This document shows, piece by piece, positions 11,568 to 23,500 of a DNA stretch of 64,000 nucleotides (position 1 is the stretch's first letter; every line of letters begins with the position of its first letter). The stretch is from contig JACAXG010000070.1 of NCBI GenBank assembly GCA_018881555.1, positions 1,922,001 to 1,986,000 of the forward strand, written 5' to 3'. The position numbers and the translations under genes are program-made. Below the pieces are notes generated by a model. The model had not been told where the DNA came from. It made no database searches and saw only the letters and a list, made by a program, of their open reading frames with translations. The stretch is from Amblyornis subalaris. Lineage: Eukaryota > Chordata > Aves > Passeriformes > Ptilonorhynchidae.

Positions 11568-14500
11568 CTAAGCAAACAAGAAAAGATGAAAAGGATATGG
11601 AAAAACCCATAAAATATACGATTTTCTGTTACTATAAAAATATGGAAATCCTTTTCTCACACATTTATTTTTATGATGAGAGACATGAATTCTTATGCGT
11701 GCTGCCCATGACAGAGAAATGCTGTATCCAACATAGGTGTAAACTGATACATATATTCAAAAGCATTTACATATATTAAAACTTTGAAACTGCACTAACT
11801 AAACACTGCCTGATATGTGAACAGGAAAGAGAGATGATAAACCATCTATGATTAGCTTATATGGACTGAAAGATGGAATTTTTAGTCAGTTTAAGTGGCT
11901 TTTCCCCCTAATGTTACCATTATATTATGCTTTGTTCCACCCCCAGCCATAGTTGCTGGTTCCATGATTGAATTAAATTTGTATAAAAGAGAAGCCACTT
12001 ATTCACATAGTGAGGGCAAACTGAAGTGCTTAGTACCATTTCGTTTTATTATATTTTATTATACTATTAACATATTTCTCACATTTAACAGAACTTCACT
12101 TTTTTATTTCCAGAAATGTACTAACATTTATTACTAATTTGTCTCTAATGGTGGTTGATGACTCCTCCTGAAACATTCTTTTTCAAAAAATGTTTTGCTG
12201 TAGGATTAAATCTGAATACTAAAAATAAAAAATGTAGGAAATTTACAACTAACGTAATAATGATAAGCACAGACCACTAATCCATTTGACCACCATTGTT
12301 ATTAAAGAGTAAACTGAGTATAAAAAATTCACAAATAAGACTGAAACTTCTTTTTAAAAAAACACTCAGTTTTTAAGTTGGTTTTGATAAATGGAATATA
12401 TGTCTAAATAGCAAACCTTGTAAGAAAAATATAATTCTTTCCACTTTATATACAGATAAGACTTCATGTGTGAAAAGCCAAGTAGCTTTTCAATTTTGTA
12501 GTCTGTGGGCTCCACAGCTACAAAGACTGCATTTTGCAGTGTGAAGGGAAGATGTCAAGAGCTAATTCCAAATTTTCATTTTATTGTAACAGAGACAGTT
12601 GTAGGATTTTTTGAGATTTCCTACAGATTACGGTCTCAGTGCATTCTCTGTACTCAATTGTGCTACACATAAGGGTATTACTGATGTGCATAGCCTATTT
12701 TATAAAGCCTGATCTCAGGATTCTCTATCGTCTACTCTTCAATATTTACCCACAAAAATATTTCTAGTAAGAATGTTTCACAAATAATTCCTCTGGGATT
12801 CTCAGGACTATTTAATTACTAGTTGAGCCTTTTATCACCCAAATAAAAAAATTAGATCACTCTTCTGCTTTTTAATTCCAATTGATTTGTTTATCAAGTA
12901 TATTAGCAGTTATATGATATTAATGTATATAACTGATACTCAGAATATATTTTAATAAACCTCAGTAACTTTGTTTCATGGTATACATATACACATATAG
13001 ATATCTATTAAAAAAATTTAAGCAAGCAACAACAGAAGAGAAAAGTGAAAAAAGATTTGTACCTTGCAGCTGTTTCTCAACTCGCTTCAGTTCCTGTAAG
13101 ATTGATGATATTTCCTAGAAAAGAAACAACCACGTTTCATTATCATAGAATCATAGAATTGTCAGGGTTGGAAGAGACCTTTAAGATCATCAAGTCCAAC
13201 TGTCCACCTAGTACTAGCTCTGTAAGCCTTAAGCCACTATACCATCACCTAGCACCAGATCCAGATGCCTCTTAAACACCTCCTGGGATGGTGACTCCAC
13301 CACCTCCCTGGGCACCTGTTCCAATACCTGACTACTCTAACAGTGAAAAATATTTTTCTAATATCTAATCTGAATCTCCTCTGTCCCAGCTTAAGGCCAT
13401 GATGGAAAAATAATGGAAATTTCCATTATGGAAAAAGAGACTTAAACTACCTCTCAGTAGTGAACAATCCCCCTCCCCACTCAGCAATTGCAGCATGCTA
13501 TTTGGATTGTCCATCCTGGCATCAAGAACACCCTTCCTGGTGGTAGCCCAGCCATGTACCCCGTGGGTCCTGGGCAGCAGCACTTGAGGCTGGAGAGCCA
13601 TATTCCACACAGAAACCCACAGCCTTCTGCACTGACTGCCTGCTACCATCCACAAATCCTCACTCTGTCCCTTGCTCATCTGCCTGTGCCACCCCTGCTC
13701 AAGAACAGACTTACAGACACCATAGTTCTGTAGAAATGGGGCAAAGTAACAGCAGACCGTGCAAGGGAAGTTACAGGACAAACCCAGTACTATTAAATGG
13801 AACAGAGTGATTTATAACGTTGTTGAGATGTGAGTCAGACAGTGAGATGACTGCATCAAGATTCTGTCTGCACCCATTGGCCCTGTGCCCCCGAGACCCC
13901 GTAGAGCACACCAGTGCTGGGGCCTCAGCGCTCCTTTGCCTTACAGATTTTTCTCCACTGTGCTGCACTACTTGCTAACACAGACAGACACAGACACAGC
14001 AACNCACTCAGAAACACAGCAATCATTGAATGTACCACAGCTTAAACTACAGCAATTACAGAATATCCTGAGCTGGAAGGGACCCACAAGGATCATTGAG
14101 TACAACTCCCAGCCCTGCACAGGACACCCCAAGAATCACACCATGTGCCTGAGCATTTTCCAAATGCTTCCTGAACTAGAAAGGCTTGGCGATTTGACCG
14201 CTTCCCTGGGTCACTTCCCTGGTTATACAATTAACATTTATATTAATATAAATATGTAAATCCTACAACTGAAGGATTCTACACTGAAGAATAGTGTTAA
14301 TCCAACTGCTGAGAAGAGCTGTCAGTGGTATTCTAAAGCTGAGAACTTTCAGAGGCATTGATTTCAGAAAACCATTAATCCATTTCAAAAAGCTGTTCTG
14401 TACTAAGTACTGTGATTTTCATGGGTGGCAAAGAGATTGATTATCTAGAATTTTACAAAGTCATTATCTTTAAGCAGATTTCACATCTGAGCTGGACATA

Positions 14501-17500
14501 AATGCTCCAAGGACAAAACAAACATCACTCACAACTGTCCTCTCTTAACTTTTAATGTTCNGTGGTAAAAATAAGCACTGCATTTGAACAACATATTGCT
14601 CTGAAAACTAAGCAGAAACTTGAAAATCAGTGCAAAGACCAAAAAATCCCCCAACAATTCACAGACTTTCAAGCAAACTAGATGCTTTAATACATTGAAA
14701 AAAATTTAGCTAAATGCTTAATTTAGAAATAAATATAAAAGTAACCTTTTTCTTTTTAAAAGAATAGCTTAAACTCCCATATTCAGGGTATTTAGAATAT
14801 AAAACACTAAACTTGGATCTTATTCTGGACACNGATAAAAGAAACTCCTTATATTATAATATTTTTAAAATTATAAACTTCCATGAGGAACGAACTTAAT
14901 TAAACTGCTTAAAAAGCAACTAAAACTTATCAGCAAATCTATTAAATTGTGACACTGAGTTACTAATGATTGCTCTTAATAAATATACCANTCTGCAGAA
15001 ATTACAGGCCAAGTATTTTATTCTTCCAGTAAAAATCAGTCTGGAGGAGTTTAATAACTGATGATGAGCTAACAGTGAAGTGCTAGCCTGTTCAATGCCA
15101 GAGGAAATGTATTCACATTTGAGTTCTCAGCAGTCCAGTATGATGTGAGCAGTTTCCTCTCCCACCTTTCTCCAAGAAAGAAACCTAACCTCTGTAAGCA
15201 GACATTCTCACCAGCATGACACTGCAGATGGATAATGTAGATAGGCTCTGCCTGCTCTCACATGGAAGGATGTTTTTCAAACCCTTTACTCTGTGTTTAG
15301 AAGCAGAGGAGAACCGTACTGAGACACAATGTGTGGTCCGTGCCCTCACACAGTCACACAGTCTGCTCATGAAATGGCCTGAATTAGGCCATAAACCATA
15401 TCTGATTTATGTAATTAGGCCACTACATAAATCAGCTGGAGTTGTAGTGGGTATCCTATGGTTAACACTTCCAGATAAAATCAGCAGGATTATTTTTCAC
15501 TGAGGAGTCCTTTTATTGCGATGTGTCTATGGCTTGTTTTCCTCACATGTATTAAAACACAACAATTTCTCTAAATCTTTATAATCGGTATTAATAGTAT
15601 TAATGATTAGTAGGTAAAGTAGTTTTTAGATTGTAAAACAAGCTCATTCAAAAACAATCCAACATCAAACTAATGGTTGTTACCTTTTGTTAAACAAACG
15701 TCCTGATGGTCTGTATGTAGTCTGAATCCATTTTACTGCATTCTTTATCAGAAAATTTTCTTACTTGTTTCTTCATGAGACAGTAAATCTTAGTAATTAT
15801 TAAAGAAGATTAGGTTTATTCTTAAAATNTACTGTCTAAATTTTACTGTGTAAAAAAACCTTTTAAAGATTTTTGCCCTTAAGTCATTGAAAACAACACA
15901 TTCCTCTACTGATTACTTAGACATTAGATAAGCAGCATAATCAATCCCAGAAAAGATAACTATTCATACCATGCTTGATGTTTTCACAATAGGAACTTCA
16001 CTTTCAGCTCGTAACTTGTTTTCAATTTCTTCCCAATTTCTGTCTTTGTCCTTAAATAATATTCTAGGAGAAAGAAATTCAAGAACAGTATGTTTAAAAT
16101 AGAAAAAAAANCTCCACAAATTAAAACGGAAAGATTAAATAACATGATAGGAGAAAGCTGAATGAAAGTAAAATACGAAATACTGAAACCTGACAGAATC
16201 TAACCATACAGTTTAAATTTTCAAGGAAGTATACAGCTTTCAGCAAAATCATTATTATTGACATTAAAATGGCAGTTTTGTAGCTAAATACTCGCTTATG
16301 GTATATACATACAGACACAGATGGTTCTTTCCTCCAGCACTGAGATATTTTAAAAAAATCCAACTATTTTACTGCAGTCAGAAAATTCCCCATTAATACT
16401 GCATTTTACAACAAAAACATAAGATAAATAAATTCAACTTTTACATTTGTATTTTATATTAATTTNATAAAAAATACAACACTTCAGGAAATTTAAAAAA
16501 CGCATTTCATAGAAGTCTTCACTGAAAGGTCTCAATACAAAAATTTTATATATATATGTTTTAGTAGTATGAGTATCACCTGCATTACGTTATGTTTAAA
16601 GAAGTCACTTCTAATAGTAAAACCCCTAAGTCTACTGTGAGATTCCCCTTTTTTATGTTTTGCTTCCCTGCTTGATAAAGTTCTTGCTTTCATTATCATC
16701 ATAAGTGTAATTTAAGCTGTCTACATTGGTGCAATTGGAAAAAAAAAGAAAGAAAAAAGGAATGTGCAGATATTTAAGGTCTGTTAAGTGACACCATGAT
16801 GACAAAGAGAAGTCCAAATCCATTTCTTCTCTAATTGGTATTTCAAGTTAAAAGCACAAAAATAGCTGCAGTTAAACTGCTAAGCAAACAAACNGGCCAA
16901 TTTTAAATCATTACCAAAGAGCAGTACATTTTAAAGAACTTGTTAGTGTGAGTAAGTCTCTGAGGAAATAACTTTTAAGTTGGAAGATCATGATATAGTG
17001 AATCTCACAAAGACTAAGAATTTGGAAGAAAGCTGCATTTCTGTTCACCTATCTTCAGTTATCTCTACCTTATGGAGAATTTCACTCTCCATTATTATCC
17101 TGTCAAGAAAGCCTAATTTTGCAAAATATGTACCCTGCCTTATTTTATCAGTACATAGATGTCTGTAGACCCCATCCAGAAGCTGCTTTAAACTCTTCTT
17201 CTGTCTTTGAGGTCTTCACTCACTACTGCTTCAGAACACGTTTATGTCAGAGGTTTCACTGAGAGGAAGTGCTACTTTGATGACACAATGTCACGGGATT
17301 GGGGCAAATGGGAACTTCTGCCAGACTTGGGTGTATTCACGTACAAAGCACACACAGAGTAAACATTAGTACATACTTTTTCTTGGGAAAGCAATAAATA
17401 AATTAAAAGTAATTAAAACTGCAGTGAAGAAAACATGAAACACTTTATGGCCTCAAGTATGATCATCATCTTTTCATCATCAGAAGTCTGGCAAAATTCT

Positions 17501-20500
17501 TTGATGTTCTGGAAGGGAGTACAAAAGTTTGCAAAGCCATACAACCACAAACCTGGATACCAGAAAGCTCAATTACAATGGAAAACTTAGGATTTGCCTG
17601 TCACTGAGGAGTTCAAATACAAATTAAAAAAAAAAAAAAGAAGAAGCAAAGCAGAGACAATGAAATCTTTTATAGGATCATACATTTCAAAAACAAGCCA
17701 CTTCTGGAAATATTTGGATTCATTATACAGACAATCTTATGCAGCTATACTTTCTGTAATTTAATAGGATTTATATCACTCTGGAAATCAGCAGGAACAT
17801 AGAAAATAAGGCTTTATTTAGTAGTAAGCAGCACTAGCAGAAAAAAAATCAGCTATGGTGACACTGTGTAATTTTTCGTTTACCTTCTTGCCATGTGATA
17901 TTAAAATAATTCTATCTTGATGTATGTGTTTAGTGTCTTTCCTTGTGTGTGTTTTCAGTCTTACTCTTTTAGAGATAATGTTCTTAGTTTTCTTTTATAA
18001 TTCAAAAACTTTTAATTTCATAGGTCACTTTATTAAAAAGAAAAGAGAACAAAATGAAAGCATTAATTAGAAATTTTGAAACTGTTGTTATTTCAACTAT
18101 AAAGGGGACAGGCCAATATGTTTTTACTATAACTTTAGGAAGCATATTTCCTTTTTACTTCATCTTTTTTAATTCTTCATTTAGCTATTTTTAATTTCCT
18201 GGGGCGGTCTTCATCTCTGTCTCCTTTGCTCCTCCTCTTTTAACCATACTTTTCAAGTTAAAAGAACATAATTATAAATGCCTGTTGCCTTCTTCTCCTG
18301 GTTTTCCCTACTTTCCAATGCAAATCCTACTTGATTGTGCTCAATCCCCATTTTTATTTTGGTGCACTTTGCAGGATGCACAGCAAACAGCAGAGACCAA
18401 TAAGCAGTACCTCCACTGATGGGAATGCTTTGCCTAGATTTTGTGGAACTGAAGAGGCATTTGCCTGCTACAAGGCAAGCCAGTGACACTGCATTCAAAT
18501 TCCAGAGAAAACCATGCANGTTTTCTCACTGCAAAACCTACTTACCTCTTTTCTCCATAACCTCTGAAAATTCCTGCAAACTCATTGTGACATATAAAAG
18601 CACAAATACAGGCTAGGTAGAGAATGGATGGAGAGCAGCCCTGCCCAGAAGGGCTTGGGGGTGCTGGTGGATGAGAGGCTGGACATGACCCATCAATGTG
18701 CACTCACAGCCCAGAAAGCCAAGCGTGTCCTGGGCTGCATCCAAAGCAGTGTGGCCAGCAAGGCAAAGGANAGGATTCTGCCCCTCTACTCTGCTCTGGT
18801 AAGACCCCATCTGAAGTGCTGCATCCAGCTTTGGGGTTCACAACATAAGGATGTGGACCTGTTGGAATGAGTCCAGAGGAGTGCCATGAAAATGATCAGA
18901 GGGCTGGAGCACTTCTCTTATGAAGACATTGTACCTATTCTGGGCAGAAATTTTAACTGGCTTAATTCCAATAAGAGAAATATAAGCACACCAGTTGGCT
19001 GAACACATGTATTTCAAAACAAAGCTAAAGTAAAAATCTGTAATAGGTACTAGCTGCCCTATATGCTCCCTAAAAAACAATACTAAAAGTAATGCTGTTT
19101 TTCTGATTCAAAATATTAATAAAACTATTAATAACATGGTATTATTCAAATCCATTCTGAGTATGAGGAAAAGGAAATTTAGAACATAGCCCTGGGGAAT
19201 ATGCTAAATAATTCCTTATTAATGAAAGTTTACTGCATTTTTATAGAAAAAAGCAATTCCACTTTCTTTAAATATATATAAAACGTTTGTAGGTATGCTT
19301 ATATCTATCATACATGACCACATCATTATTACATTCATTACAATGTAGCTGACTTACCTTTTAAGCTCAGCAAATTAATCAGAAATGTGTAAGACCTGAA
19401 TTTAACATTACCTGTTAATCACCAGTAAAAACAACAAACAAAAATCCTTAGAACAGGATAATAAGAATGGGTTAAAGGATTTTAAAGAATTGAGTCTTCA
19501 TTTGGTGATACTCTTCCTACTACAAATAGCAGGACTAGAAACGGCAGTTAACCTACAGTTTTTACCAGTTTATACAGATTACTTTTTTTTTCTTGATTTC
19601 TATGGTCAAATCTTTTTTGGTATCTCCATGAAAATACAATCTTCAGATATGTTAGTATTTTGCTGCTTTTACTAGTTACATCACCNTATACTGAAATAAA
19701 TTTTTGATTCGGTGTTTAATCATCACTCATCTAATATTCCAATATCTGACACTTCCTAAACAAACCAATCCATTACAGACCTAATATCTTCTCACATTAG
19801 AAAATTATGCATGAAGTTCAGTCATAAGACTTTCTTGTTTTTAATGTTCTCTATTTGCAAGTTATTAACTGCACAAAGACATGAAGAAGAGCAAGTGAAT
19901 TATACAATCTTGAACTTTGTATTTATAATTTTCTTTTATTCTTGTCACCCAAAGTGGTCATCATGTGGTTGTACATTCACACATTCAAGTTAAATGGAAC
20001 TGTCAGTAGAGCAACATGTTACCATTTTTGACACGTCTGCACTTTCTCTTAGCCACTAAGACATTTTATGAAGGAAACTAACTATTTAAGTAGGAATTTT
20101 CAATTAAAAATGACAGATGCCTACATCTGTTGTTTTAGACTTAGAAGTCAATAGTGACCACATCGTCTCCAGAGCAAGTAGTTTTTCAGAAGGATTTACT
20201 GAAACTGCTCTCCTCTGTCCCATTTGTTTTTTCTTCCTAAAATGCAGAGTCCCTACAACAACTTGGCAAACGTACAGGGCCCAATTTTGCAGTTCAACAA
20301 CATTTTAACCTTATCTTTTAAGGAAGGGAGTTCTAGAAGACTTGCACAGAAATTGTGTAGATTTTGCACAGCATTTGCATATGTTGGAACAGCTCTTCTG
20401 CTGGAAGTCTGATGGATTTTGTTCTGTCCATGTAAATTTTCCTGATATTTCTCTTCATACAGAGTAAAACAAACTGAAGGAATAATGGAAGAAATACTTA

Positions 20501-23500
20501 TTCCAGATCTTTCTGAATGCTGAAAAAGCCATAGGTAACATTGCTTTTTTAAAACACAAGTTTCTACTACATACATTTGCTCTGTGTCTATATACATATC
20601 TACTTTACCGCTGCGAATGCTGATGAGAGCAATTTCAGCAATAACAATAACTTTTAAAAACCCACCTGATTTTGCCAGCTGTTTTGTCTATGGATTGTCT
20701 TATCTTGCGAGAAAACTGGAAGACTGAGGACAACAGCAAACTGTCCCCCATAACCTGCAAAAAGTTTTTAATAAAAAAGGATATTATTTGTTTAATGGGA
20801 ATTAAATACAAACAATTCCATATATTTTGGCATCTTTATCTTTAAAAACTTTTACTTGCGTTTTAATTAGTATCATATAGAATGATATTCGAACCTTTTG
20901 CAAATAAAACAATACACTATTTTTTCCAATATTAATGCCACCTGCTAGAGGTAGGAGAGAAAGGATAATGTCGAGAATATTAAGTGGGGAGATAATTGCT
21001 AAAAGCTTAAAGCAGACACATTCTTAGAAAGAATCCTGCTGTGTACTCACTTCATCTCTGCTCCAAGTCCTTCTCCGGGTAATTGTTGGGGGATCGAGGG
21101 CATCTGTTAGCTGAGGTCTGGCATCACTGGGCCGACCATTCCCTTCTGGAGGTTTTGAATGCACTATTGGAGGGATTTTTCTAAAATTGAGACTTTCATC
21201 AAATACTCGGTCCACCAACTGTGGGATAAAAGAAAAATGAAGTCTATGAAATCTACTGGATACACGCAAAAATCAGATTACTATTTTTTTCCTCCTGAAA
21301 CAGTTCACAAGATGCCTATCCAATAAAAATCATTCTGTTGTATAATATAAAATTATGCACCTCTTACATGAGTATCTTGTAAAAATGAATATTTGGGNTT
21401 TTTTCAAATACCAGATATATATGGCAAATTTAGACTATCCCACTGAAATCATGCTTATGGGCAGGTAACATAATAGCTCCCTGTAAACTGGTACAGAATA
21501 ATTTATTCCTTTGATTAATGGAATATAGCTGTGGANTTAAGTAAACTCTGAAATTTAGGGTTTTTTTCCAAATTAGTCGTAATGTTACAGAAAGACCTAT
21601 ACTACCTAAAGGAGATACTGCCACCTGCAGTATGTACACAATGCACTGTATTTTTTAAAGAAGAATATAATTATTTAATAACATAAAAGTTGGAGCAATC
21701 TAACTGGATCTGAGAAAATGAGCATTTTACTTCCCTAAAGTTTAGGCACAGTCCATGAGTATTGAACCCAAAATCTATGTGAGTGCATTTATAATTTTTC
21801 TGAGTACCCAACTCACAGATTTCTTACTGCTGTTTATATCTTTTTTTCCACAGAAAAAGACAGTATTAAACTAACCACAGTAAACTAGTGTATTAACCAA
21901 AATTTATGCACATAAAAAATGAATAAAACACATTTTGAAAGGAATACTATGAAGAAAAAAATGCATTAAACAACAACACATTATTATGGTGAGTTGTAAC
22001 ATGGTAGAAAGTGATGATTTAAATTCAGGTTAACATGTTTACCAGCATTAGACCTGTGATGGTTACTAGAACACGTTAGTCAATATATTCATAGAACAGC
22101 ACACCAGAGGTAGGCAAAGAAAATAAGAATTATTAAAAGCATAAGGCAAACTTATTTTAAGGCAGTTTTTGACAATGTTATTAAGAAAGAAAATCTAAAA
22201 GATTAACTGATGCTACCTAAGTACTTCAGTGTTCAGAAGATGAAAGTTTTATGTCACCTGTGAAAAGAGGGACTTCTTTGTTTTTAATAGCTATGCAAAG
22301 AATTAAATGTACACATTTATATATAGTTGTGCATACACACTAGTATCTTTAAAGGCACTTAGATACCATCCAACAGTATCTAAGGCTACAGACAAGCAAG
22401 AAACAAATAACTATCTTGTCCTGTATTTCGTGGAAAAAAAGAGACAGACAGATAGTATGCATCCTTTGACAAACTGTGTTCATAGAATAACTTCTATGTA
22501 AAAGGAACTTGAAATCAAAAAAACAATGTAGAGATCATGCATACGGGTTGAGTGGAAATAACTAAAAAGGCTATGCAAAATGCTAAAAGCAAAAGAAATA
22601 AAGAAAAGGAAGAACCTTATGCATTTCTCCATGAAGATCTCCTACCTCTTCTCTAGTGTCTATGGCAGAGCCAGGGGTGGTGGCAGCAGTGCTTACTGTG
22701 GTACTGGGGGCAGTGCCTGATGAAGTCACTGAATCTATCTCTCCTGCTACATCGTTGATTTCCCGTGCGATGAGAGCCAGATCTTGACTGATCCTAGTAA
22801 TAAAGAGAGTGTTACATTCTCCCCTACAAAACACTTTTGGGCCAGTAGAGCCCAATCTGCAGTCTTTGAGGTTCTAAACTCCAGATCCCAATAACCATGC
22901 TATGAAAATGGCCATGCCTTTCTAAAAGGAAATATTATTTGTAGAACCATAAAAGCAAATTTTAACTGAAGCTTTTAGTAGCATGCCTTTCCAGAGGAAG
23001 AAGGTGGAAGGCAATCTCAAAAGACAGAGTATCCTTATTTCCTTTCTAGGATTCAGACAGATGTGTGCAATATGCAGTATATCCAATACAGAGGATGCAC
23101 AGGAAACATGTTGAAAATATTGTACAGATGACCTGTGTACATGCAGTAAATCTGAGATGTTCAGTAAACATTTAATTTATACCTTAGTTTGCCTACTTGA
23201 AAAAAATGTTTCCAGGACCTCTGATTTTCTAGCAGCCCTGCAGCTTGCTCAGATCAAGCTGCTTATGTGTCTGAAATTCCAGACCAATACCCTAAATCCT
23301 CAAATTTAATCAAGACAAGTTTTCCAGTGGGAAAAATAGAACATATCTTTGAAAACCTGGATATGATAGCACTANAAAAATACATCTGAATTCTCAGCCA
23401 AAGATTCCTTTTCTTCTGATTCACCACATCAAAAAATAGCTTTGGTCTGTGTTCTGCTCAACACACGGAGGAAGCTTGGCTAGCTCTGCTTGTGCTAGTC

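Noticed and set aside
13365..13781. 138-codon minus-strand open frame.
   Set aside because: It overlaps a CR1 element and GC-rich non-coding sequence, has no recognisable domain, and lies wholly within a CEP170 intron.
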